From JBBKXJ01 sp037969395 (GTDB taxonomy: Bacteria; Pseudomonadota; Gammaproteobacteria; Pseudomonadales; JAUIET01): a DNA stretch of 7,790 bases. The translations under genes and the position numbers were made by a program. The DNA is taken from assembly GCA_037969395.1 (NCBI GenBank), contig JBBKXJ010000176.1, forward strand, positions 1 to 7,790. The letters are read 5' to 3'. Shown here one piece after another: positions 1 through 6,833 of this stretch. The notes beneath the pieces were generated by a model. It worked only from the letters and a program-made list of their open reading frames with translations, did no database searches and had not been told where the DNA came from. The stretch's first letter is position 1, and each line of letters starts with the position of its first letter.

Positions 1-1515
1 ACTGCCATCGACGCCATTCACCGCAACAGCCTGCGGCGTCTCATCCGCCCAACGCTCAAACAGCTGGTGCACACCCACCGGGGGAATATCCGCCTCCGTC
101 GCATTCCAACTGTCCAACACGCGGTTGTGCTCTGTTGGGGACAGAAGCGTAATTTCATCGATCTTCTGATCCCGGTTGGCAATGAATTCGTCCAGCAATA
201 TAAAAAAGTGCTCAATCGCATCGGTTCCGTGTTCGCCGAACGCCTCCTCCTGAAGGTCAAACTCTGCCGTCCATCCTTTCGATCTACCGAATTGATGAAT
301 ATGGATACTTAATAGTTCAAAGCTCACCGTCGGAGAGACACGTTCGACATGGGTAGTAAGCCCCGAGAAATCCTCGTAGGAAATTTCTAGGTAGTTCAAC
401 AAAATTTGGTATTGATTCCACCTGGAAGCGGGTGCAGATCCGGCACGGTAGTTACGTAGAGTGTCGAGCAATTCCGTTTGGACCTTGCTGAGGACAGAGG
501 AAAATGTATCCCCCGGTTCGATCTCGATCGATACCGGGCAAACTTCCATGATGAGCCCGACCGTTTCCGCTAGTTTGGGAGCGATTCGATTATGGAATGG
601 CACGCCGATAGAGATTCGACGGTTTCCACTGATGCGGTAGACATAAGTAAATAGAACAGTTAGGAAGAAGCTCAGCTTCGTGAGCGCTGGCAACATGAGT
701 TGCAACTCGCTTTTTGATGCCAGTTCGTCAAGCCCGGCAGTTCGAACATCACCTAAAGATACTGGACGGCGTTTGAGGGGGTTGGGGCGTTTCTCGATGA
801 TATCACCATAGAAACGGACTGGTTCGGGTCGTACAGCTAGCCTTTCTTGCCAGTATGCCTCCGAAGCCTGAGACTGCTCAGAAGCCCGGTAGTCGTTTTC
901 GATTGCAACATATTCACTGTATGGGCATATGCTGCGATCATGATCCGCGGTTTCGGCTTGCTCGGTTCCGTCATAGTGCTCGGCCATCTGCCGATAGAGC
1001 TTGGAAATGGACCAAAGGTCGGTTATGGTGTGGTGCTGCGTTAGTAACCAAATCCATTTCTCATCATCACATCGCAATAATGCAGACCGCGTAAGTGCTT
1101 CACTGAGTTCAAAGGGTTCAGCGCTGTATGCACGCATGATGCGCTGTGCTTCGATATCGGGGTTTTCTTCCCCGGACAGATCCAATTGTTCGAGATTGCA
1201 TCCGTCGGGCTGCAATTGCTGGATGGGCTCGCCATTTGATACGGTGATAGTTGTGCGAAATGCTTCCTGCTGAGCGACGAGCTTTCGGAAGGCTCGTTCG
1301 AAACGTGCAGCGTCAAGTTTCCCTTCAAACACAAATGCCGATGTAACGTTGTATACAGGTTGATCCGTCCAGCGCTCATGACCGGCCCAGAACAATCGTT
1401 GGTACTCGGTCAAGGGATATTCGGTGCAATTTGTAGACAATTTCTGTTCCGGAAGTGCACTCTTGTCGGTATTCTCAGTTTTTGCATCAGCGTCCTGGCT
1501 GGTAGTAGGTTTCAC
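1..1515 (-). CDS. Non-ribosomal peptide synthetase, N-terminal condensation domain and start of adenylation domain (partial, 3' end outside window)
   Basis: The 505 codons in view encode the N-terminus of an NRPS. After about 30 variable residues comes a full condensation (C) domain, which joins a donor acyl or peptidyl group to an acceptor aminoacyl thioester. Visible landmarks are LTEYQRLFW (about 35-43, C1 motif), HHTITD (161-166, catalytic HHxxxD with His162 and Asp166), YSEYVAIE (about 199-206) and IGVPFHNR (303-310, the IGxPxxNR motif). WNATEADIPP followed by VHQLFERWADETPQAVAV (about 470-499) is the usual opening of an adenylation domain, so a C-A module begins here. The residue after HHxxxD is Leu167 instead of the common Gly. 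The GTG start at 1515 is chosen because GGAG lies 8 bases upstream (1527-1524), the frame has no ATG before the C domain, and an in-frame stop occurs at 1569. An N-terminal C domain fits either a lipid-starter module or an internal subunit. Substrate cannot be read because the A-domain core is outside the window. It diverges from the halogenase-like gene. Confidence 0.93.
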   Translation of the reverse strand, partial: MKPTTSQDADAKTENTDKSALPEQKLSTNCTEYPLTEYQRLFWAGHERWTDQPVYNVTSAFVFEGKLDAARFERAFRKLVAQQEAFRTTITVSNGEPIQQLQPDGCNLEQLDLSGEENPDIEAQRIMRAYSAEPFELSEALTRSALLRCDDEKWIWLLTQHHTITDLWSISKLYRQMAEHYDGTEQAETADHDRSICPYSEYVAIENDYRASEQSQASEAYWQERLAVRPEPVRFYGDIIEKRPNPLKRRPVSLGDVRTAGLDELASKSELQLMLPALTKLSFFLTVLFTYVYRISGNRRISIGVPFHNRIAPKLAETVGLIMEVCPVSIEIEPGDTFSSVLSKVQTELLDTLRNYRAGSAPASRWNQYQILLNYLEISYEDFSGLTTHVERVSPTVSFELLSIHIHQFGRSKGWTAEFDLQEEAFGEHGTDAIEHFFILLDEFIANRDQKIDEITLLSPTEHNRVLDSWNATEADIPPVGVHQLFERWADETPQAVAVNGVDGS

Positions 1516-1721
1516 GAAGAGTGCTCCATAATTTGAAAGGCTGCTGAATTCTCGAATATGACTCGATTAATATGCCGAAAGTCTTAGGCAATCTGGGTAT
1601 GTGGAATTAGGGCAATTTCTCCTGTACGCATTCCATTTTTATATGTTAATTTGGGCTTGGGCGGTAGCCAAAGTATTGTACAGTAAGTTTTCTTACGCAG
1701 TCTAATATACGGATAAATATA
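1516..1721. promoter_or_regulatory. Divergent intergenic control region between NRPS and halogenase-like gene
   Basis: These 206 AT-rich bases separate two divergent starts and must hold the promoters of both. The NRPS side has a clear GGAG ribosome-binding site at 1524-1527. The halogenase side has only a weak GGA (1711-1713) 8 bases before its ATG. A possible plus-strand promoter is TTGGGC (1651-1656), a 17-base spacer and TATTGT (1674-1679), but it matches sigma70 consensus poorly. A perfect inverted repeat, GTAAG-TTTT-CTTAC (1683-1696), lies just downstream and could be an operator or leader hairpin. Assignment of the region is by position; the individual sites are guesses. Confidence 0.5.
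1683..1696. repeat. Perfect 5-bp inverted repeat with 4-base loop upstream of the halogenase-like gene
   Basis: GTAAG (1683-1687) and CTTAC (1692-1696) are exact reverse complements around TTTT. The site is 26 bases before the halogenase-like start codon, in the likely leader or promoter. It could bind a dimeric regulator, but a 5-bp arm can arise by chance. Confidence 0.35.
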
Positions 1722-3572
1722 ATGAGCGGCTTGAACGAAGAATACGACGTGATAGTGGCAGGCGGGGGGGTTGCAGGACTCACTTTTGCAAGGCATCTGA
1801 TGTTAGAAATGCCGCATTTACGAACAGTTGTTGTAGAAAAGCAAGAGAGACCGTTGCCGAGGGCCGCACACAAGGTGGGAGAATCATCCCTCGGTCCCCA
1901 AGGACGCTATTATGCCGACACCCTCAAGCTTCGCGATTATCTTGAGACTCAGCAGGTTGAGAAGTTTGGTGTGCGTTACTTTTTCTCAGACGTAGGTCAA
2001 AGCTTCAGCGAGAGACCGGAACTCGGTGGCGACAAGCACTTCGGTATACGAGAGTATCAGGTCGATAGAGGAAAGCTGGAAAACGATCTGCGTGAAATGA
2101 ATGTCAACGATGGTGTTGCGTTGCTGGAGGGCTATGTCGTCAGCTCCATAGATAGCGATGACGATGAACACACGGTTTTGTGTGAATCTAAAGGTGAAGG
2201 GGAAGAAATTACACTTCGAGGCCGCTGGCTCATCGATGCCTCCGGGCGACGACGGTTAGTACACGGCAAGGGCGACCGCTCGGAACGTGGTATGTGCAGC
2301 TCAGCATGGTGGCGCGTTGAGGGCTGGATTGACGTTGAGGACTTCGTTTCCGATGACGAGAAAGAGTGGAAATCTCGCGTCAGCAGTGCTCATCCCCGTG
2401 CCTCAAGATTCGGCCGCGTAAATTCGACCATCCATTTATGCGGCCCGGGCTATTGGGTTTGGCTCATCCCCTTGCCGGACGACGGGATGAGTGTTGGAAT
2501 TGTCGCGACTGAAGAACTAGTTCCTTTCTCCGATTACAACACGTACCCAAAAGCTCTGGCTTGGCTGCAAGAGAGAGAACCGCAACTGGCGGCAAAGCTT
2601 GAGGGTATAAGCTTACTCGATTTCAAATTCTTAAGAAGGTACTCCTATCCAGCAAAAGAGCTTCTCCCCCCGAGTCGAATTGGTGTCATCGGAGAAGCAG
2701 TCGGTTTTTCGGATCCATTCTTTTCACCAGGAGGGGACTCCATTGCTGTTGCAAATTCCTTGGTTATAGAGGCTATAAAGCGTGACGCGCAAAGTAATTT
2801 GAATGACGAGACACGCTTGAAGGTCAATGATTTCTTCACGGCGTACCTGAACGGATACACCGCCGCGATACATTCAATCTATCCATGCCTGGGTTCCTCA
2901 CGCCTCGCATCGTGCCATGTAATCTGGGATTTCTGCTCTCTCGTTTCGCTGTCGGAACGCCTTCTGGAGCAACGTAATCTCATCGAGCAAATCGAGCATT
3001 CAGATCTCAAGGGCTTTCTTGACCAGTTTCTCTCCCTAACGAGGAGTGTGGGCCAGACCTGTCTCGACTACTTAAATCGGACGACAGCAAGTGGGTCTCC
3101 CCAGATTCCGCCACTCGATCTCAACAAAATGGTAAATCACCGCGACGCGTTTATTGCCATGATGTACAACGGAGAACGGCTGCTGAAGAGACTTCCGGAA
3201 CGCTTGATGACACGTGCTAGCAATCTATTCGGGATAGAGCCAACACAGCAATGGGATCATGATCGATATCTGGCGGTGCTGACAGTCATTGCGGGCGGAA
3301 TGAAGGCGTACCTAGCAGAGCTCGCAGCCGCTGAAGATCGAAGCGAACAGATAAGTACTGTGAATGGCTCTCAAGGAAGCACGCTTCCTACTCAAGGGTC
3401 GACTGTCTCAATTGCTCCAATGGAGCCTTCCCGACCACTGTACCCGGGCCTGCGTGAAAAGCTCACCGATGCCGTCCGCTGGACGCTCAGCGAACTAGGC
3501 CCTAAGGAGAATAGAGAACGGCTGGCAGCGCAGATTGCCCTGAAATGGTGGAAAGCTGGGATGCAAAAATGA
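1722..3572 (+). CDS. Flavin-dependent halogenase-like FAD oxidoreductase
   Basis: This 616-residue protein has the features of FADH2-dependent halogenases. These enzymes make hypohalous acid from FAD-hydroperoxide and a halide, then pass it along a tunnel to the substrate, with a lysine as relay. In order: FAD-binding GGGVAG (14-19), KVGESS (51-56, the GES element), Lys81 in EKFGVRYFF (candidate catalytic lysine by position), IDASG (171-175), WVWLIP (245-250, exact WxWxIP signature), and GEAVGFSDPFFSPGGD (324-339), which contains the F-P-S-G element near the halide site. WxWxIP is thought to exclude simple monooxygenation. Residues after about 345 form a long, mostly helical-looking C-terminal part with a Ser/Thr-rich stretch (540-570). 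At 616 residues it is longer than tryptophan halogenases, which are near 530. It diverges from the NRPS, so a carrier-bound amino acid or the finished peptide is a plausible substrate. It could instead be a halogenase-like oxidase that no longer halogenates. No partner flavin reductase is in view. The start is the first in-frame ATG, 8 bases after a weak GGA. Confidence 0.78.
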   Translation: MSGLNEEYDVIVAGGGVAGLTFARHLMLEMPHLRTVVVEKQERPLPRAAHKVGESSLGPQGRYYADTLKLRDYLETQQVEKFGVRYFFSDVGQSFSERPELGGDKHFGIREYQVDRGKLENDLREMNVNDGVALLEGYVVSSIDSDDDEHTVLCESKGEGEEITLRGRWLIDASGRRRLVHGKGDRSERGMCSSAWWRVEGWIDVEDFVSDDEKEWKSRVSSAHPRASRFGRVNSTIHLCGPGYWVWLIPLPDDGMSVGIVATEELVPFSDYNTYPKALAWLQEREPQLAAKLEGISLLDFKFLRRYSYPAKELLPPSRIGVIGEAVGFSDPFFSPGGDSIAVANSLVIEAIKRDAQSNLNDETRLKVNDFFTAYLNGYTAAIHSIYPCLGSSRLASCHVIWDFCSLVSLSERLLEQRNLIEQIEHSDLKGFLDQFLSLTRSVGQTCLDYLNRTTASGSPQIPPLDLNKMVNHRDAFIAMMYNGERLLKRLPERLMTRASNLFGIEPTQQWDHDRYLAVLTVIAGGMKAYLAELAAAEDRSEQISTVNGSQGSTLPTQGSTVSIAPMEPSRPLYPGLREKLTDAVRWTLSELGPKENRERLAAQIALKWWKAGMQK

Positions 3573-3615
3573 CCTGAGCGACAGCTCTATAAAGGCAGCT
3601 TCATGGGACAAGAGT

Positions 3616-3822
3616 CTAACATGTAGATGCGAAGATTATCCAAAAGTCTGGTGCATCCACGGATTCGATGAGCTCTTCCCGGCATTTGATAAAGCTATGG
3701 GTATGGCCTGATGTCGGCAGGTACTTTACTAAAAGCTGCCCTCGAAAGTCGACGTTTTTAAACGTATCTTCCAACTGAGCGGTATAGTTGTAACTCCGTG
3801 AGCTGCTGTATATCCAAAACAT
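3616..3822 (-). pseudogene. Short reading frame, possibly the C-terminal remnant of an alpha/beta hydrolase
   Basis: The 68-residue product starts MFWIYSSSRSYNYTAQLED and ends at a TAG near 3618. The middle reads like the last strand and helix of an alpha/beta hydrolase: FRGQLLVKYLP followed by SGHTHSF, where such enzymes often have DHTF carrying the catalytic histidine, then REELIESV as a terminal helix. This is only a resemblance by eye. An in-frame stop (TGA, about 3849-3847) sits upstream, no good ribosome-binding site precedes the ATG, and no nucleophile or lid region is found upstream on this strand. If the match is real it is a decayed tail, converging on the halogenase-like gene. It may also be a chance frame. 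Confidence 0.3.
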
Positions 3823-3845
3823 TTTTACTTGACGTTCACGGCAGC

Positions 3846-3936
3846 CTCAATCGCGATAAGCGATTGCCGGTATCATGTTGTTTATAGTAAATTGGGCAAA
3901 AATGAGTGGTTAATGCTGCCTATACTCGCGATTGAG
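3846..3936. repeat. Inverted-repeat cluster (7-bp hairpin plus 11-bp distant arms)
   Basis: CAATCGC (3848-3854) and GCGATTG (3860-3866) form a perfect 7-bp stem around a 5-base loop. CTCAATCGCGA (3846-3856) is also the exact reverse complement of TCGCGATTGAG (3926-3936), 69 bases away. The two pairings share the same left arm and so exclude each other. The right arm is followed by TTTT (3937-3940). It may be a regulator site, an alternative RNA fold or a mobile-element relic. Confidence 0.45.
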
Positions 3937-4013
3937 TTTTGGAGCCGGTTCTCTCGCCGCAGCCTCTCATCAACCCCGAGCAGACCATGAGCATTTGCCC
4001 GTGTAACTGGTAG

Positions 4014-4027
4014 GCATCGTGAGATGC
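4014..4027. repeat. Small perfect hairpin before the oxidoreductase remnant
   Basis: GCATC (4014-4018) and GATGC (4023-4027) flank GTGA. It lies 28 bases before the GTG start of the broken oxidoreductase gene, where a leader or operator could sit. The arm is short and may be chance. Confidence 0.25.
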
Positions 4028-4055
4028 GCCGTCGTAACCCGAGAGTGAGAACCCC

Positions 4056-5099
4056 GTGACATCCCATCGAGAATTTGAGGCCGGCTACGTCGTCATCGAC
4101 AGCGGCACTTCGGCAATTGCATTTGTAGACGAGATGCTGCAATCGTCCGATGCAACTTTTGCGATGGTTGATCGCAGATCCGTGCCCGGCGGACTTTGGA
4201 ACGATGCCTAACCTTTCGCTCGACTGCACCAAGCCTCGATCATGTACGGCGTGGGCTCGCGCGCGGTCGGCCAGCACCGCATAGACACTTCCGGACTAAA
4301 CGAGGGATTCTATGAGCTAGCGTCAGGACTCGAAATCACGCGCTACTACCATCAGCCCATGGAGGACGTGTTCCTGCCTTCCGGCCGGGTGCATTATTTC
4401 CCCCTCAGCGAGCCAACGGGCGACGCTGAGATCATGTCGTTAATGTCTCGCGAGCGAACGCGACTGCATGCGCGGAAAAAACGGGTCGACGCCACCCTCC
4501 TCACCACGAGCATTCCCGCCACGCACGTGCGCCAATTCGAGGTGGCAGAAGGAATCACCTGCGTCCCCCCCAACGAGCTTCCACGCATGGCAGCCAAACA
4601 TCGCACGGTCACCGTGCTTGGCGGCGGCAAAACAAGCATCGACAGCCTCTCGTGGCTGCTCGGCAACGGCTATCCGGCCGACGCCATTTCCTGGGTGGTG
4701 CCTCGGGACTCCAGGTTTTTGAACCGTGCTTGTACCGAGCCAGGCCTCGAGTTTTTCGAGCAAACGTTTGGCGGCGGGGCCGAGAACCTCGAAATCTGCG
4801 CCACTGCGACGAACGTCGAAGACTTGTGCACGCGGATGGAGGCTGCCGGCATCTGGTTCCGGCTAGACCCTGGCGTGTGGCCACGAATGTTCCACTCGGC
4901 CGTTCTATCTGAGCGCGAGATGGAAGCCGTGCGCAGCATTCGTCGGACTATTCGCCTCGGCCGAGTCAATCGCATCGAACCGCACCGATTGGTTTTAGAG
5001 GGCGGGGTCGAGGACGCAAAATCCGACACGCTCTACATCGACTGCACGGCCAGTGCCGTCGCCCAAAACGTCGGTATTCGCACACCGGTGTTCTCGTGA
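4056..5099 (+). pseudogene. FAD/NAD(P)-binding oxidoreductase, broken by an in-frame stop and 3' truncated
   Basis: The frame encodes a flavin-type oxidoreductase of a poorly characterised family with two Rossmann folds, whose substrate is unknown to me. Reading from GTG 4056, the N-terminus gives YVVIDSGTSAIAFVDEM, where relatives have the pattern YVVIGAGASGMAFVDTL. The first and last Gly of GxGxxG are thus replaced (Asp15, Ala20). PGGLWNDA (44-51) is followed by TAA at 4209-4211, exactly where the family has the Tyr of WNDAYPFVRLHQ; the frame then continues unchanged as PFARLHQAS. Codon 52 therefore looks like a single-base Tyr-to-stop change with no frameshift. The second nucleotide-binding motif, VLGGGKTSIDS (about 187-197), is intact. 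The product ends at TGA after TPVFS, although relatives as I remember them continue well past this point. Internal restart at ATG 4242 would give 285 residues without the FAD site, so function is unlikely. Codons look more GC-rich than in dbpA, hinting at separate origin. Confidence 0.85.
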
Positions 5100-5349
5100 T
5101 TTATTTTGAATCCACTCTTATTGGAGAAGTTTATAAGTAGGAAATGTTGCGCATAGAACGCAGTATTTGAAGACAGCGACGTCACATCAGGTGACACTGT
5201 CAGTCATGCCGAATATGAAAAGCCTCGTAAACGCTATGCAAAGGAGGCAGATTGAGACGAGATTTGCAGCAATTAACCGACGTGTGCCCTTGAGTCCCTT
5301 TGGGGTTTTCACTGGTTTGCAGAGTGTGATTTTACTAAAACGGAACCTT
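5100..5349. other. Convergent spacer between oxidoreductase remnant and dbpA
   Basis: These 250 bases separate two convergent 3' ends. A 65-codon plus-strand frame from TTG 5167 crosses it but has no recognisable domain and runs into the dbpA stop. Visible structure is an imperfect hairpin at 5172-5201 and half of a tandem repeat at 5335-5361. No convincing intrinsic terminator for dbpA was found. Confidence 0.5.
5172..5201. repeat. Imperfect two-part hairpin
   Basis: GACAG (5172-5176) pairs with CTGTC (5197-5201), and inside it GTCAC (5181-5185) pairs with GTGAC (5191-5195) around ATCAG. An internal loop (CGAC against A) separates the stems. No T-tract follows on the plus strand, so a standard intrinsic terminator is not supported. 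Confidence 0.35.
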
Positions 5350-5361
5350 CTAAAACGGAAC
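5335..5361. repeat. 12-bp tandem direct repeat across the dbpA stop codon
   Basis: CTAAAACGGAAC occurs at 5335-5346 and again at 5350-5361, a 15-base period. On the minus strand the upstream copy encodes Val-Pro-Phe-stop, the last codons of dbpA. The second copy repeats Val-Pro-Phe-stop in the same frame after one Lys codon. It looks like a slippage duplication. Confidence 0.8.
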
Positions 5362-6774
5362 TAGCCGTATGCGGTAAGTACGGCCTTTCATTTTGCCCTG
5401 GCTTAGCTTCTGTAGCGCTTTGTTAGTGACTTCACGTTTAACGGCAACGTAGGCCCAGTTGTCAAACACGGTGATCTTGCCAACATCGGAACCGGCGATA
5501 TTTGATGGGACGGAACTATTCTTGCCGTTGGTCGCACCACCTTCTTTACCAGTGAGAGCGCCCAAAATATCGCCTGGCCTGAGTTTTTGTTTTTTACCGC
5601 CGTCAATCTGTAGCGTTTTCATTGGCGGGGGTGTTACGGCCTGGCCCAGCAGAACTTCATTCGGCAATTGAGCCGGCGAAATAGTGCGGCCAAGATAATC
5701 TTCGAGCAGCTTAATCTTAGGTCGTTCCTTGCGGCTATACAAAGAGCACGCCAGACCTTTGTTGCCTGCCCGACCGGTGCGGCCAATTCTATGGGTGTGA
5801 ACCTCGTTGTCGCGCGCCACGTGAAAGTTAATAATCAGGTCGATGGTATCGATATCGAGACCTCGGGCCGCCACATCGGTTGCTACCAGAATACTGACGC
5901 TCTGATTTGAGAAGCGCATTAGCGTGCTGTCTCGATCGCGCTGCTCCAGGTCGCCGTGTAAGGCCAACACTGAAAACCCGTGCGTCTCCAACTCTGTGGC
6001 TACCTGACGTACCTCGTGTTTCGTATTACAAAAAACAATCGTCGCGCGCGGGTCCAGATCATGCAGTAGTAAGCGTGTAGCTAACAGACGGCTCTCTTCA
6101 CTGTGCTCTACTTCAAAAAACCGTTGCTCTATCACACTGTCTGCGTGGGATGATTCTACCTTCACTGTGATCGGTTCGCGCATCACGCGCTGCGAAATCT
6201 GCTTTATGTTATCAGGGAAAGTTGCGCTGAATAACAGCGTTTGGCGCTCAGGTGGCGTTTTGTCTACGATGGCAGTGAGAACATCCTGAAAGCCCATCTC
6301 CAGCATGCGGTCTGCTTCATCAAGTACTAAGGTGGTGAGGTTCTCAAGCTGCAAATTGCCCTTGCGCAGATGCTCATCGATACGCCCCGGGGTGCCGACG
6401 ATAATGTGAGCGCCGTGTTCAAGCGAGCCGATCTGCGGCCCAAAAGGCATACCGCCACACAGCGTCAGCACTTTGATGTTATGAATACCTCGCGCCAGGC
6501 GGCGAATTTCTTTCGCTACCTGGTCGGCCAGTTCTCGCGTAGGGCATAGCACCAGAGATTGAATGCGAAAGCGTTTAACATCGAGTTTTTGCAGCAAGCC
6601 CAAACCGAAGGCAGCCGTTTTACCAGACCCCGTTTTACCCTGGCCAATCAAATCTCGACCTGCCATTATTTCAGGCAGGCTTTGCTGCTGAATAGGCGTC
6701 ATTTCTGTATATGACAGCGAATCCAGCGTTGCTAACAGGGCTGGTTTGAGGCTTAGTGTGGCGAATGCGGTCAT
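5350..6774 (-). CDS. dbpA: ATP-dependent RNA helicase DbpA (DEAD-box)
   Basis: This complete 474-residue cytoplasmic RNA helicase acts in assembly of the 50S ribosomal subunit. E. coli DbpA is specifically stimulated by the hairpin 92 region of 23S rRNA. All DEAD-box motifs are visible: Q motif MTPIQ (25-29), Walker A GKTGSGKT (46-53), PTRELA (78-83), GG (107-108), TPGR (128-131), DEAD (152-155), SAT (183-185), VATDVAARGLD (297-307) and HRIGRTGRAG (328-337). The N-terminus MTAFATL closely matches E. coli MTAFSTL, supporting the start, although only a weak AAG precedes it. IDGGKKQKLRPGDILGALTG (390-409) and GKMKGRTYRIRL (460-471) mark the DbpA-specific RRM-like RNA-binding domain. This domain separates DbpA from RhlE and SrmB. 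The loop after GALTG is about a dozen residues longer than in E. coli and rich in Gly, Asn and Ser. Neighbours are convergent or divergent, so it is probably transcribed alone. Confidence 0.97.
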   Translation of the reverse strand: MTAFATLSLKPALLATLDSLSYTEMTPIQQQSLPEIMAGRDLIGQGKTGSGKTAAFGLGLLQKLDVKRFRIQSLVLCPTRELADQVAKEIRRLARGIHNIKVLTLCGGMPFGPQIGSLEHGAHIIVGTPGRIDEHLRKGNLQLENLTTLVLDEADRMLEMGFQDVLTAIVDKTPPERQTLLFSATFPDNIKQISQRVMREPITVKVESSHADSVIEQRFFEVEHSEESRLLATRLLLHDLDPRATIVFCNTKHEVRQVATELETHGFSVLALHGDLEQRDRDSTLMRFSNQSVSILVATDVAARGLDIDTIDLIINFHVARDNEVHTHRIGRTGRAGNKGLACSLYSRKERPKIKLLEDYLGRTISPAQLPNEVLLGQAVTPPPMKTLQIDGGKKQKLRPGDILGALTGKEGGATNGKNSSVPSNIAGSDVGKITVFDNWAYVAVKREVTNKALQKLSQGKMKGRTYRIRLVPF

Positions 6775-6833
6775 TAGAACTTACAGCCAGAAAGGCTTCT
6801 TCAGTTGAGGGTTCAGCGTTGGTAACGGTTTAA

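Larger units (their letters stand above)
3573..4055. other. Gene-poor spacer with inverted repeats and a possible gene tail
   Basis: No convincing complete gene lies in these 483 bases. The only protein-like frame is the short minus-strand one at 3616-3822. The rest holds several inverted repeats (3846-3936 and 4014-4027), described separately. No T-run hairpin that would clearly end the halogenase-like transcript was found. The content fits a region that has lost genes. Confidence 0.55.

Noticed and set aside
1041..1379. 112-codon minus-strand frame and similar overlapping frames in 67-1273
   Set aside because: They lie over the NRPS condensation-domain coding frame and show no domain; they are out-of-frame shadows.
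1512..1529. ATG at 1529 as the NRPS start
   Set aside because: It reads ATG GAG CAC TCT TCG TGA and stops after five codons. It overlaps the GGAG ribosome-binding site of the real GTG start at 1515.
1602..1635. TGGAAT and ATTCCA pair as an operator
   Set aside because: The arms are only 6 bp and 22 bases apart, which is not distinguishable from chance in AT-rich DNA.
3576..3587. GAGC-GACA-GCTC hairpin after the halogenase-like stop as a terminator
   Set aside because: The stem has only 4 bp and no T-run follows.
3882..4277. 131-codon minus-strand frame
   Set aside because: It is antisense to the oxidoreductase remnant, whose plus-strand frame has clear family motifs; the minus product shows none.
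4394..5029. Several antisense and shifted frames of 84-119 codons
   Set aside because: They are shadows caused by the GC-rich codons of the oxidoreductase remnant.
5285..5315. CCC-TTT-GGGG followed by TTTT as an intrinsic terminator
   Set aside because: The stem is 3 bp with a 3-base loop, too weak to support termination.
5167..5364. 65-codon plus-strand frame starting at TTG
   Set aside because: It has no recognisable domain or ribosome-binding site, and ends with residues produced by the tandem repeat at the dbpA stop.
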